DNA from: Fallopia convolvulus
Lineage: Eukaryota > Streptophyta > Magnoliopsida > Caryophyllales > Polygonaceae
Direction: 5' to 3'
Assembly (NCBI GenBank): GCA_964016875.1
Contig: OZ024737.1
Span: forward strand, 32,365,683-32,429,682
Length of the DNA stretch: 64,000 bases
The notes under the pieces were generated by a model. That model worked only from the letters and a program-made list of their open reading frames with translations. It did not search any database and was not told the origin of the DNA. Shown here piece by piece: positions 10,723 through 22,699 of the stretch. Position 1 is the first letter of the stretch, and each line of letters begins with the position of its first letter. The position numbers and the translations under genes were made by a program.

Positions 10723-12992
10723 ACGACCCGGCGGAACCGGCGGAAGAAGCTTGGCTTGCGTCGTCCTCTATTATATCATCGGATGACTCCGTATAGTTCA
10801 TTGATTGTGATCTAATTTCCGCCCTCTTCCAATCGTCCACACAAACTTGGGCTTCCAATGCTTCGGGTGCCAATCTTGATCTTCTATCGTCTAAGATGTG
10901 GCCGCCTTGGCTAAACTTTTGCTCCACCGCTACCGTTGAAGCGGGAACGGCAAGTACTTGAGCGACGATCCTTGCTAGTGTTGGATATGTGTTCTTGTGT
11001 TGTTTCCACCAATCTAAAATGTCAAAATCATCTACAAACTCAAAGGTAGTGGTTAGATAAGTATCGAGCTCCGTATGTGAGCTCGTGAATCTCGGTTTTT
11101 TTGTAAGATTTTGCAACATACGAGACCCGGTGGATAGAAAAGAACGAAGAGATGAGGAGGACAATGGGGGTAGTTGAGGCATAGAAGGAACCTCACCACC
11201 CGTGCTATAAGTTTTGTACAAATCATAGATAAGAGATTTAACACGTTCTATATTGACATCAACATTGCAATTTCTATCATAATGTTCTTCTTCTAAATTT
11301 AACAACTCATAGTATTGATACAAAGTATCTTGCAAACCTTGCATCTTAAATCTTGGATCAAAAACACAAGCAACAAGATAAATATCGGGAATGTATTTAT
11401 AATAGTTCAACCACTTCCTCTTCATACGTAAAATACCTTCAACAATGTCGGGTCGGTCGGGTTGTGAAAGCCCTTCCTTAAAGGCACCCGCAACATTCAA
11501 AGCTTCAACAACAAACAAATGAGCACTTGGTGTATATGTTTGACTAAATGTATAAGTTGCATCATTAAAAACTTGTAAAATCTCCACAATATCATAGCAA
11601 ATATCCCAACAAGGTTCAATTGCTTGTGAACCCGGGATATGTTGAGCGGCAAAGGAAGCTAAAAGTTCTTTATAACGTAAACATTGAACAAGTAATTTAT
11701 AAGTTGAATTCCAACGATGACCGACATCTTTTGAAAAAAGTATTGGTTTAACACCATTCGATTTACAAAACCTCCCCCAGTCACTTTTGGTCTTCTTTTT
11801 TTTACCAAATAAAGCTAACAACATACTTAATAGGATCAAGATATGGCATTAAAAGTGTCAAACCATCTTGAACACATAAGTTTAAAATATGACAAGAACA
11901 TCTTACATGAAAGTATTTGTTTCCAAAAACCGGTTGACAAACTTGAATCAATTCACTAATAGAAGTGGTGTTGTTAGATGCATTATCAAATGAAATAGTG
12001 AAAACTCGATGAAGTAGTCTATACTCATCTAAAATAGTTCGTATAATGTTACAAATATTTGAAGCGGTATGTGCCCCATCAAATACTCGAAAAGACAAAA
12101 CTCGTTTTTGCATGTGAAAATGATCATCAATATAATGACATGTAATACCCATGTATGAATGAGATTGATAATTATCACTCCAAATATCACTACAAATAGA
12201 AACACGAATATCATTTTGAGCAAAAAACCGAGACAACTCCTTTTTACGACACGCATATGCTTTAAACACATTTTTCCTAATTGTTTTTCTTGTTGTTCGT
12301 TTATAAGCGGGTTGCAAATGGTTGGAAACCCAATCATTTATACCCACACTTTCCGCAAATTGAAATGGCAAATGATCAACACAAATAGCTTCGGACAAAG
12401 CATAAACACTACGCTCATGATTATAAGTAAATAAGGGAGATTGAGAGGAAGAACTTGCTAACCCCGAAGTCAAAATTTGTGTTTGACCTCGCATCATGCC
12501 CAACTTGTCCAAGTGTTTTGCCATCAAATGCTTGTTCAAGGTGCCATAGCCTCCATTGCGCTTCCATTTGTACTTCGAGGGACAATAGTTGCACTTGACA
12601 ACATATCGGTCTAGTGCATCCAATCCATTGCCCTTGGTGAAGTGCTTTGTGAAAATGTCGGATTTCAACACTTTTGCGGTTTGGTTGACCGTAGATGCCC
12701 CCTCCTCCTCTTCGGTGTGTTGCTCATCCTCGTCGGTGTGTTGCTCATCGACTTCGACCTCCTCATTGCCTTGTGCACCTTGGTTATGAATAGAAGTGGA
12801 ATGAGGAAATTGTGGAGGAATGGGCATAGGCATAGACATATGAGGGGGAATGGGCATAGGCATAGACATATGAGGATAAGGTGGTTGTGGTTGATAAGCA
12901 TTAGGATCCATTTGACTTTCTTGTGAACCACCAACACCACCATAGTATTGCTCGTTCAACAAATTAATAAAGCCTTGACCTTGGTTATCCAT
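10718..12992 (-). pseudogene. hAT transposase, frameshifted
   Basis: Two overlapping minus-strand frames (12992-11802, then 11839-10718) make one hAT transposase of roughly 760 residues. In order they show a Pro/Met-rich, acidic N-terminus; a BED zinc finger (VVKCNYCPSKYKWK..HLMAKH); an RNase-H-like core with CSDIWSDNYQSHSYMG and FDNASNNTTS; and the CxxH-type HVRCSCHILNLCVQDG. The C-terminal dimerisation region has DWWKQHKNTYPTLARIVAQV and TVAVEQKFSQGG, with the expected Glu. The frame change falls at 11802-11839, beside an A-rich run, and one or two bases would explain it. Apart from this the frame is open, so inactivation looks recent. Host function is unlikely, though related domesticated hAT proteins (DAYSLEEPER/RICESLEEPER) exist. 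Confidence 0.92.
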
Positions 12993-13234
12993 GTTTCAAA
13001 AGATTAGGAAAGAGATAAAAGACTTGAAAGTAGTAAGAAAGAATTTGCAAGTTGAAAGCTTGTAGAATTATGAGAGTAGTAATAGTAGAGAGAGATAAGA
13101 GAGTATGAGATTGGTGTGAATCAAATTGAAGGTGAAGTATGGTATTTATATGGGTAAATGGAAGGAAAATAGCCGTTGGAATATAGCCGTTGGAATATAG
13201 ACGTTGGGAAAAAAATAGCCGTTGGAACAGTGGC

Positions 13235-13565
13235 CACGATCGCGGTGATAGAGGGCCGCGATCGCGACCCTTGGGCACCGCAATCGCGGATTTAGGTCCG
13301 CGATCGCGGTGTGGTCCAACAGAATGTGTGTACATTCTGTTGGCTGAACCGCGACCGCGGTTTTTGGGCCGCGATCGCGGTGGAACCGACGGTTTCGAAC
13401 CGGAGGAACCGCCGGTTCGGAACCGCCGGTTCTCCGGTTCCTCTAAGGGAGGAACCGGGACCGGTCCTCTACCGGTTCCTCCGGTTCGGTTCCGGTTCCG
13501 ATTCCGGAACCGGAACCGCCGGTTTTGAACCGGTTCGGTTCTCCGGTTCCAGGAACCGGAACCCA
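13235..13565. repeat. Right subterminal palindrome arrays of the hAT element
   Basis: 13235-13385 holds CCGCGATCGCGG-type palindromes, and 13385-13565 holds CCGGTTCCGG-type units. Order and orientation mirror the left end (9617-9880), so the element has compound, nested subterminal repeats on both sides of the transposase unit. Confidence 0.8.
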
Positions 13566-13579
13566 CCACTAGTCCAATG

Positions 13580-14495
13580 TGCCCATTACAAATTCTTTAA
13601 TTGTCAATTATAGGGATAAGGCGGACACGCATGATTAGGTATGTCGAAAGACAAGAAAATGCTCAAAATATGTCACATGATGGAATTACTCCCAAAATTT
13701 TCCAAAAACTGCATAATAACGAAATACAGTCGCGTGGTATGGAGGTATGTAATATAGTTCAAAATTTCTGGATTCTGGATTCTGAAGTACTGTAATTCTG
13801 GATTTTTGAAAATCTGGTTTTGATTTGAATATCTGAATTTCTGTAATTCTGGATTATGAATACCTAAAAATCTATAATCTGGTTATGAATATCTGAATTC
13901 TGGTGCTGAATTTCTGGTTTTTGTTTTTGATTTTCTATAATATGTTTTTGATAGGTCTTGAAAGCATCAAAAACACAGTGTGAGGTTAAGGATGGATTTC
14001 CTTACTTGCATGTCAATCTCACAACTTAGACTTGTGCTTGTGGAGTGTGGCAGATATCTGGGATCCCGTGCAAACATGTTTTTAGGGCAATTAAAGAATT
14101 GAGGACAAGAGTTCCCTTAGAAGAAGGTTTCTGGATGGTTTTCTAAACAAGCATACAAGATTGCTTATCGAGCCAATTTTCACCCTGTACCTGATGAAGA
14201 ACAATGGTCATCTTATGATTTGCCCAATATCAATCCTCCAACCATGAAAAGGGGCAGAGGGAGGCCATTTAGAAACCGAAGAAGAGAAGAGGGTGAAGTA
14301 CAAAAAGGAAAGAGGTCAAGCATGGTGCGTTGTGGAAAATGCAAGGTATGAACCATAGTTTTCCTTATTTCTTTGTGCATATGATAGTTTGTAACATAAA
14401 TAAATCTTGTCTTTTAAGGCATTCGGACATAATGCGAAGACATGTAAAGGTGGAATGACTGCGAGAGAGCTTAAACGAAAAGGAGTTCATATTGA
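13580..14495 (+). pseudogene. Mutator-like transposase (MULE), SWIM and zinc-knuckle part
   Basis: Continuation of the MULE gene after the hAT element. 13610-13745 reads RRTRMIRYVERQENAQNM. After an intron (about 13746-13952) comes a SWIM finger, TCACGVWQISGIPCKHVFRA (C-x-C..C-x-H), near 14030-14085. Further on are the basic PTMKRGRGRPFRN and a knuckle whose cysteines are split by an intron at about 14346-14420 (RCGKCK then AFGHNAKTCKGG). A frameshift lies near 14120-14150 and a stop near 14030. The solo LTR at 14496 then splits the final exon. Confidence 0.85.
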
Positions 14496-16742
14496 TGTAA
14501 TAACCACTATTTTTATGACTAATTTTTTTCATTAATTAATTATTTAAATTCACAAAAGTTCTTTTTCATTCAAATCTATTTCTAAAATAAATAGATTATA
14601 ATATTTCTTATGAAATAATTATTCGAGTAAATAAAATTTATTAAAAATAAAATTTAAATTTTTTTTATATCATAACGGAAATTCAATTCTCAAGTCCTTT
14701 CATTATTTCTTTCTTAAAAAGAAGGAAATGGGCCTTAGCCCGGCCCATCTAGAAAGCCCATAATCTTTTAAAAGGGTTTTATAAAAAAAAAAATAGAGAC
14801 AAGGGTGAGATTTGAACCCTTGACCTCCTACACCTTCACCCACTCCTTTACCATTTATGCTAGTTTGTTTTTCTAATATCAAAATACAACCAGTTGTATT
14901 TAAACTCATTCTTGTCAGTGGAATTTTGCCAAACCGAATTTTCGATCCGGTTGAGGCTCGAATTGGGCATTAAGGAGAGGGGATTTGGGTAGGATTTTAT
15001 GCAGACAATATTCTCCTCCCACTTTAGATTTTAATAGATTAATAGATTATTTTATCAAATTTTTCCCACTCATCATTGAAGAGGATGTAGAGGATGTATG
15101 TAATCATGAATTTGATTCTCCTCTCTACCCCTCTTTGCCTATTTAAAGGCCTCATATACCTCAGAGAATCCTCTACTCCCCAACACTCCCAATTTCTCAC
15201 CCAAAAGCCCTTCAAGAGCAATCTGATTTTTTCCAAAAATCAAAGAATTTGAGTTTGATTTTTTTTAGAGTAGCCTCACCACATCCGACCACCCTCGGCC
15301 ACACACCTGGTCGCGCCGCCCTGGAGACTCGTCGACCGCCCTGCCCTGGCGTCGCTCCACCCTCGCCTGCGTTCTCCTGAGTCGTCGTCTGTCTTATTTT
15401 CTCTGGTTTCACATGCGTAAAAACAACATAGAAGAGGAAGGGTCAAAGCGCTCGACGTCTCTAGAGCTTACGTTTTCGAGTTACGAATATTTCCAAAAGA
15501 CATCCAAGGCAAGTGGACATTCTACTTGAACCTTTCGATAAACTCGATTTTATTAACTTGTTCAATGTTGGGAACACCTTGCTTGCTAAATAAAAATGAA
15601 CCTAAGAAATAACGATTGTTAGAAATAATGACCATTGTTAGCATTATTACTATTACTATCGTTAATTGGAATTATAGCTAGACTTGTTGTGTGGTTTGCT
15701 TGTTTAAAATCTCATTTCGAGATTCGTAATTAAATTCGTAAGTAGTATAGTAAGGGGTGCGGGCCCGACCCAACATCTCTATATAACATATTAAGTCGTA
15801 TCGTGAAATACCAACTTTCCTACGACTGTACGGATCATGATCTATGTCTGCTCCTACTCGGAGGAGGGATGTGTGCACCCTATCTAGGTGCCGGAACTCA
15901 GTTCCCGTAAGTGGTACGTCGGCCCATTCATGGCCCCCACACTCTTAAAAATCGTTAACTAATGTGAAAGTTTTTTATCACGAAAGTAAGTAAGTGCTAA
16001 TGCACCCTAAAAGAAACCAAAACCTGACCAGTCTCAAATGATCGATTCGGCTCTCGGTCCGCAAGGGCACGAGAGGTTTTCTAGAAACTTGTGTGTAATT
16101 AACGTTCCCAACATTTATTCTATTCTATAATGCTCTACAATCTCGTAGTTCATTCTCTCGGTTTAAGAGTTATCTCATCTCGAGATTCACTTATTTCCGT
16201 TCTTAATAGCTCCACTTAAAGTGTAAACTTCTGGAAACACATCCCGAATACATCGTAATAAGTTCGATACTTTACCAAACTACCTTAAGAATGTCCGTTA
16301 TCACTTGCTTAGTCTCTTTAGACTAATTCTGTTTTTCCGCATTTTGCCTGACATTTTACGCCCTTCGTGCCAAATGCCAGAATCCAGGAAACCTCCACCA
16401 AAGGCGTAAAGGTCGAAGATCAATCAAGTGAAGGAAGGAAAGTCGGTTTTAAATCAAGTATGGTATTTTGCTCACTTTCGGGTCATCCTACGCTTATGCA
16501 AAAACAATATTATTTTCCGCTGCCTAACGACTGTTAAGGTTTTATGTTTTGCTAAACTAAACCATGGTATGTAATTAATACTTCTAAAGTCTCATATATG
16601 AGCAACTCTTTTAATTGTAATAACTTTATAATTCCGCATGTTTTATTTAACTTAATACCTTATAAAGCCTTGGGTGACTTTGGATGGTAAAATCCGAGGT
16701 CACTGGCGGTAACACCTATCGTTGCAAAATAGGGGTGTTGCA
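14496..16742. mobile_element. Solo LTR (probably Ty3/Gypsy) inside the MULE last exon
   Basis: A 2,247-bp block starting TGTAATAACC and ending GGGTGTTGCA, i.e. TG..CA with imperfect terminal inversion. It is flanked by ATTGA (14491-14495) and GTTGA (16743-16747), a 5-bp duplication with one mismatch. The MULE frame resumes across it, which supports the borders. No gag or pol is visible inside. The Gypsy assignment rests on length and end sequence only. Confidence 0.75.
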
Positions 16743-16832
16743 GTTGAACAAAACCCGAGGCAATGTAAAAGGAAAGTTCAACCCGATGAGCAGTCAGAAT
16801 TTGAAGGTGATGTTATGGGATCAGCTCCATGA
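16743..16832 (+). pseudogene. MULE transposase C-terminal tail
   Basis: When one copy of the 5-bp duplication is ignored, the frame left at 14495 continues here for about 28 codons, basic then acidic, and stops with TGA at 16830-16832. It is short and recognised only by frame continuity with the upstream exon. Confidence 0.6.
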
Positions 16833-17811
16833 CAATCTTCTTAGGCTTGTGTGGCAGAAAAAAACAACTTAGATAGCTTGCAAAATTGCACCTATTTTTG
16901 CTTAATTTTTGTGGCATGATAGCAAACGCTTTTGTTTACCTTTATGGCTGGCATGTTTGGTTATTTCCTACATAAACAAATTAGGTTATTTCCTATATAA
17001 ACATTGACTCTTCTAAGGTGATGTTATGGGATCTGTTTCGTTTTGGCTTATTATTGCCCATGTTGCATATCATATCAAGTGTTTTTGAAGTTTATGACAT
17101 CAAATTAACATTTCAAATAGAAATGATATAATCTTTGTTCAAGTTTGACAAGTGTGAAGTGTTGTACTTTCGTGATCTTGACTTGTGCTGTAAAGGTCTG
17201 TTGTGGTTAGGGTAGTTTAAAGTTGTAGTTTGATACCCTGTGATGATTTTTCGGTCTGGTGGTTTGGCAATTTGAAGTACCTTCTGTTTCTTAAAGGTCT
17301 GTCGAGACTTGAATTTTTTGCTCACGAGTCTTGTAAAATACATATGTTGATGACATGGCTGAATTATGCAGAGTGAGTTGGATAACATTGCCTTCCCATG
17401 TACAACCTTGTACATCTCAAAACCTGTGATTAAAAACATCCTATATGTAATTATGTGTGTTTAGTATTGAATTTCTTTTTAGTTGCATATACTTTGGATA
17501 ACATTACCTTTTGTTTCTTAAAATAATGCCCCACTTTTCAAATTCAAGTAGTGTCAAGTGTTTCGATAAACAAGTCCCTGCATTAATTCAGCTCCAAAAT
17601 CCACCATTTGCAGCATATAGAAGTCATTCACCATGCAACTTTAACAACACCAAAAGGGTGGATTCTAAATACAAAACAAATGGATTCGAAATTCAACTAG
17701 ATTCTAAATACAAATCATTTTGGTGTTTGCTTAACAACAATTCTCAGCTAGCTCCTTAAAACATTAAGAATCAACCTTGTTACATTAACATGACTAACAT
17801 GACTGTAATGG
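16833..17811. other. No gene recognised
   Basis: AT-rich sequence with short frames that resemble nothing I know. Probably the 3' region of the Mutator-like element and flanking DNA. Confidence 0.5.
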
Positions 17812-18182
17812 TCATTTGTTTAGCAAAATGACTAACATGACTAAGTACAAAACAAATGCAACTTTAACAACACCATGAACAAATGCAATGAGTTCCTTAT
17901 TGCCATTCCTTAATTCCGTGAGCTCCTTAATGACATCAATATCACTTTGAGAAGCCACACAAGCATCATTTCGAGACAAACTTTCAATCCAATGCTCGTC
18001 ATCCAACCATCGAAAGTAATTACACTCATCGCATTTCTAGTACAACCTATTTGGGTTTTGCGATGACTCGAATATCCTAATGCCAACTCTTTTTGGTGGT
18101 CGACAATTACAATATTGATTTCTAGCTCTTTGTCGTGTTGAATATGTTGATGATGAACCACAAGAATCCAAATATTCAATCC
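17812..18182 (-). CDS. GRF-type zinc finger small membrane protein (terminal exon)
   Basis: The minus-strand exon begins after a splice acceptor at about 18183 (..TGTTTGCAG). It encodes about 123 residues: a Ser-rich start, and a GRF zinc finger (CNCRPPKRVGIRIF, then NPNRLYYKCDECNYFRW with Cys-x2-Cys and the aromatic W). A charged helix (VIKELTELRNGNKELIAF) follows, then a hydrophobic C-terminal segment (VAFVLYLVMLVILL) typical of the small plant GRF/TM proteins. The first exon is not identified, so this is partial. Such genes are abundant near, and often carried by, plant DNA transposons. This one sits beside the MULE, so it may be cargo. Confidence 0.7.
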
Positions 18183-18237
18183 TGCAAACATCAACACTTA
18201 ATACATAGAAATAGCCAACAAATATTAAAAATTGCAC

Positions 18238-19968
18238 ACATATACATCATGATCAAATACTGGAACAACTTTTAAAAGGATTAGGCAACAATGCAAAAAT
18301 ATTGGGTAAGCAATAACAACCAACAATAGAGCTTCAAAGACTGGAATATACATACAATCATTATTGCCATTCACTAAACAAATTAGCCACAATAGTGCTT
18401 CAAAGAGCAAAAAATAAATACAATCACAATCAGCAACAACAGTGCTTAGGCAACAAAGTAGTCTCATTTCACAACAATAACAACCAACTAGCATCAATAG
18501 CAACCATCAAATTCAGCACCAATGAAAACCACTAAATTGATAATTTCCCTAAACCAGAAATTCAGAAAATCAGAGCAACAAAGCAGTCTCATTTCACAAC
18601 AGTGTTGAATTTCTGGTTTCTGTGCTGAATATGGCATCAATAGCAACCAACAAATTCAACACCAATGAAAACGCAAAAGCCCATCGCACAATTTCCCCAA
18701 TGAAAACCCCTAAATTGATAATTTCCCTAATTTCCCAATTCGCACAATTAAAAACCCTAATTTCACAACAGCCAACAAGGAACCATAATTTCTCCCTAAT
18801 TTCTCCTACAATGGCATGTCTCGGTCAAGACGGAGGTTTGGCAACCTGTCTTGTTCGTGACCAGGCTCATCTCGATCGAGACGGCGGTAGGCAGCCGCGT
18901 GACTTGCTTTCTTGCGCGTAGGCTATCTGCTATGGTGTATTTTTCTGGATATTTTTAGCCTTTCAATATAAATACTTTTAAAAAAACTCTTTTAGAACAT
19001 TATTATGCATTATTATAATATTTTCTGGTAGTTAAAATGAGAGACATTTTCTAAGGTTTTGTTCTACGCTCTTTCACTTTGGAGATTTTCATTGCAATTT
19101 GGATCTACTTTTGTTCTTTCAATTAAATCTCTAGTAAGTTTGATTTTTCAAATATTGTTCTTATTCTAATTCCTTGTTTAATTTTATTGCTTTGATTATG
19201 AATTTCATCATGCTAGGCTAAATTATATAATTCTAGGGCTAGGTTGATTCCAACAATGTGAAGCGAATCAAAATCAATATCTTTTGCTTGAGTTGAGTTG
19301 AGTTGGAAACTAATATGATTTCATTCTAGGGGCTTAATCTAATAGTTTAAACTTGTTAGAGTCTTACTTAGGTTGCGCATCGAGAGGTGGTAGTCTAAGA
19401 GAGTAAACAAAATATAGAGACCACATCGAGATATGTAACTATTTATTTGGAAAAACTAGATTTGAACTTGAGATTAGTTTCTCATGTGGTTAATTGTCAT
19501 AGAATTTCTAGGTGTTTGAGTTAAATTTGATATATCACGAGAGTGGGGCAAGTTTGGTTTACCATCTAGATTTCTACATGCTTAAAAGCCTTCTATCGGT
19601 TTTGCTTCACCACGAGACTGAGTTCTTAATTGGTAGTAGTAAAATAACTTAGGCTTCGAGAGAAGATAATTTATAAAATTAGACAATAACCTTCATAATA
19701 AAATATCCAACTCAATTTAGGTAGAAGTGAGATTCAAACTTCGTGGATCAAAGTTGTGGGGATTCCTTGCCTTGGAACTTTGTTTTCTCATATACTTTTC
19801 ATTCTCATAACTTACTTGCTTTTATTAGTTAGAATTACATCACAAATCATTATATTTGACTTAGAAATTAGTTCTATAATTAGCTAAAGCAGACATAATC
19901 CCTATGATTCGATCCTGATCTACTACAATAGATCTCGTATTCTTTCGAGTGTTTGGGAAACCATCACA
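18238..19968. other. Unassigned repetitive-looking sequence
   Basis: 18485-18600 and 18640-18720 share phrases (GCATCAATAGCAACCA, CACCAATGAAAAC, TTGATAATTTCCCTAA), a diverged local duplication probably in the 5' region of the GRF gene. 19200-19960 has phrases like those of plant Gypsy LTR/leader regions (..CCCTATGATTCGATCC..), but no end or primer site was fixed. No ORF worth calling. Confidence 0.4.
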
Positions 19969-21010
19969 TCACATAGTATTTCTAAATCCATGGATAGTGG
20001 TATGTAGGTCCGAATTACATGTAGTTACATCGCTATATGTGTCAACCAACACATAGTTGCTCTGTCTAAATTCATCTAAGGTAAACGGACAATGTCGAAA
20101 AATATGGGTACTGGTTTCATGTGGGTTGTTACATAATGGGCACTCTAGTGTGACCTTAACATGCTTATGCACTAGTGTCTATTTGGTTGCGATACCATTC
20201 ATATTCATTTTCAAAAGGAAACATTTGATTTTAGGAGGTAGATCTAATTTCCATTTCCAATGAAAACCCTAGTTCAAATGATTTTCTCCATTTGAAACTA
20301 GTTTAATTACTGAAGAGGTTGAGAACCAACCATTTTTATGTGGGTGCTAGTAAAGACGGTCATGGATTTTGTTCTTATGGATTAAGATGGATGTGATTTT
20401 ATTGACCCACTCACTTGGTAAAATAGTACTCATTTCATCAAATTTCCATGTTTTACACTCAGATATAAATCTTAATACCGTGGTGTCCAAATCCAATCCT
20501 TTATGAACTTCACACATCTCTGCCAGAGGTTTATTAACAACCCAAGGTCTTTCCAGAAGCGAATTGTCTTTCCATCACCAATTTGCCAAATTAGTCTCCT
20601 TTTGAATTTGTCTTTAATTCCCATTATTTTTCTCCATCTCAGGAGACATTCCCACTACTATTGTACTAAAAAATATGACATCCCTTTAGGTATTTTTCCG
20701 AGATAATTTTTATCCAAATATTTCTCGGTTCTGCGAGAATTTTTCATAGAAGTTTTATCTGCAAGGCTTCATTCATGTGTTTTGATTTCCTCGGACCTTG
20801 TCCTCCTTTGGTTCTTGGTTTACAAACTTTATCCAATCCAATTAATGGAATATAACTTTCAGGTTTATTCCAAAAGAAGAAATGACCAATATTGTCTAAC
20901 TCGTTCAAAGTAACTTCTGGTTACATGAAACTCTACATTACATAATAATGTTTAACAAATAAAGTTGATTTGATCAGAGTAGTTCCGCCTACAAGAGATA
21001 TGCTATTAGC
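19969..21010 (-). pseudogene. LINE (non-LTR retrotransposon) C-terminal fragment
   Basis: Minus-strand frames hold the end of a plant LINE pol. Near 20960-20860 the pieces GHFFFWNKPE-like and IPLIGLDKVCKPRTKGG fit the post-RT region. At 20172-19969 a zf-RVT type segment is present (LECPLCNNPHETSTHIFRHC, the C-x2-C..H..C pattern). Multiple frameshifts and stops separate them. No 5' part or poly-A tail was identified. Confidence 0.75.
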
Positions 21011-21195
21011 TTTCCATTTAGACAGTTGTAGTTCTAATCGCCTTTATTTGTTAAACATTATTATGTAATGTAGAGTTTCATGTAACCAGAAGTTACTTTG
21101 AACGAGTTAGACAATATTGGTCATTTCTTCTTTTGGAATAAACCTGAAAGTTATATTCCATTAATTGGATTAGCTACAACTGTCTAAATGGAAAG
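20835..21195. repeat. Perfect 130-bp inverted repeat within LINE sequence
   Basis: 20835-20964 and 21042-21171 are exact reverse complements as I read them, with a 77-bp spacer. A second pair (21010-21031 and 21174-21195, CTTTCCATTTAGACAGTTG..) is also exactly inverted and interleaves with the first. The arms are LINE coding sequence. Confidence 0.9.
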
Positions 21196-22058
21196 TTATA
21201 TTCCAAAAGCAAGGGGGATAGCTAATCGCCATGTCATAATCCTCTCTCACGGATAAAAATGTGTGTCGATTTATTATTTACAAGAATAGAGAAAGACGCT
21301 AATTGTACACATTCTAATCCATATTAGAAAGAAGGTATTAAATCCAATTTTTTTAGCACCGTGAATAGAAATTCTAATTCTACCCTATCATATACGTGCT
21401 CCTGCTTCTGATATCGCCTGACTTATCTCTCGCTTATTAATATTTGTATCTTTTTTTTGGTCGAAAACTTGATATCTACATCTAGCAGCTCCTATGGGCA
21501 GATTAAAATTAAAATAAGGTTTTTCTTTACTTTTTTGTTTGTTTAATCTTGACCCTATATTTTTTTAACAAAAAGTTGAGAACATCGTGTAAAAGAATGA
21601 CGTCGTCTTCTATCAAATTTCTTTCCCTTTTCTTTACTTTCTTTTTCCTCCGTTACTCCCCAGCCAGTAGACGAGAGTCTCGACTCATGATACCTCCCAT
21701 CGCTGGCCGGCTAGCCTTCACGGCTCCGACCTCTTTGTTTGCCCCACCTCTTCGCTCTTCCCCTCAGATCTGCCCCGTCCCGCAATTGCGCTCTCTATTG
21801 CTTACTTCGAACTCCAAGGTAAGAGGGACGACCATCCACCCACACCCCCTAAATCCACCGTAGGTTTTTGAGTTATCTTTTATTTAATTTGTTGATAAAA
21901 TGATCCACTATTTTAGGCTAAATGTTTGACTTGGATCAGTGGGGTACTTAAGTTCTGTAGTGTTCATCATTTCAATTTAGAAGAAAAAGCAGATTGTTTC
22001 CTCTGCAAATTGTCTCTCTTTTTTTGCATCTTCTTCCTCTTTAAAAACCAAAAAATTG
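21196..22058. other. Probable Copia LTR region, borders not fixed
   Basis: Leads into a primer binding site at 22059. The end before the site is AAAACCAAAAAA, so the 5' LTR of the Copia remnant likely occupies part of this stretch. The open frame at 21549-21863 resembles no protein I know. Confidence 0.4.
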
Positions 22059-22300
22059 GTATCAGAGCAATTTCATATTTTGGGTTCATGTCCATGGAAT
22101 TGAGAGGAGTGATGGTTTAAACACAAGGGAAACACTGGTTAAGAGAGAAAATTGTTCACAATGCAGAACAATGGATCAATCAATAATGGTTTTTCTCAAT
22201 TGTCAATTTTCAAAGGAGTAAACTACCACTTTTGGAGCTTGAAAATAACATTATTCAAGTCTCAAAAGTTGTGAGAGTTGGTAGAAAGTGGCTTTGATGT
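22059..22300 (+). pseudogene. Ty1/Copia remnant: primer site and gag start
   Basis: TTGGTATCAGAGC at about 22058-22070 matches the initiator-Met tRNA primer site. About 100 bp later an ATG (22160) opens a Copia gag N-terminus: QLSIFKGVNYHFWSLKITL, the usual F-x-G-x-N-Y-x-x-W pattern, interrupted by TGA shortly after. The remainder of the element is absent. Confidence 0.8.
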
Positions 22301-22699
22301 GGGTAAAAAGTATTATTACACTCGTTGGATAGAAACTTGCGTTAGGGTTGTAAAATTATATACCCTGATTAAAATACTCCTTTTATAGAAACGGTCCTAA
22401 AAATTATGCAGGCTAATAAAATCAACTCATATGATTTTTATTCGCTACTTTTAAATTTAAGGTTTAAGTTTCAGAGTGTAACCTTAACGAGTACCTAATT
22501 AATTAAGCGGATCTCTCACCCGATCGAGGTACGTCTTTTGTGGAAGTGATTCCAAAAATTATGTTGGTTAATAAAATCAATTGCAATGATTTTATTCTGT
22601 CACCTTGAATTTTTTAGGAATAATTCCATTAATACGATTGTAACGCGTAACAAGATTGATTAAATGGGTCTTAGAAAGATGCCCAGAAAAATTCCAAAA
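22301..22699. other. Short diverged direct repeat, unassigned
   Basis: AAATTATGCAGGCTAATAAA (near 22395) and AAATTATGTTGGTTAATAAA (near 22555) start two related phrases. No ORF. Confidence 0.4.

Larger units (their letters stand above)
9611..13571 (-). mobile_element. Complete hAT element inserted in the MULE transposase gene
   Basis: The element is bounded by the perfect 8-bp duplication GTCCAATG (9603-9610 and 13572-13579). Its ends are inverted: TAGTGGTGTGTCCGG on the left, and TAGTGGTGGGTTCCGG when the right end is read inward. At 3,961 bp with an 8-bp duplication and a minus-strand transposase, it is a textbook hAT insertion. Both ends carry dense arrays of CCGGTTCCGG-like and CCGCGATCGCGG-like palindromes. 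It contains one long frameshifted transposase gene and a second, internally deleted gene copy. Confidence 0.93.

Noticed and set aside
12665..12943. Frames in all strands across the hAT N-terminal region
   Set aside because: Shadows of the Pro/Met and acidic repeats of the transposase reading frame.
13190..13613. Arg/Gly-rich ORFs across the right end of the hAT element
   Set aside because: Translation of the CCGGTTCC and CCGCGATCGCGG arrays; not a protein.
21549..21863. 104-codon ORF with Ser/Pro-rich sequence
   Set aside because: Lies in the probable LTR region of a Copia remnant and shows no motif.
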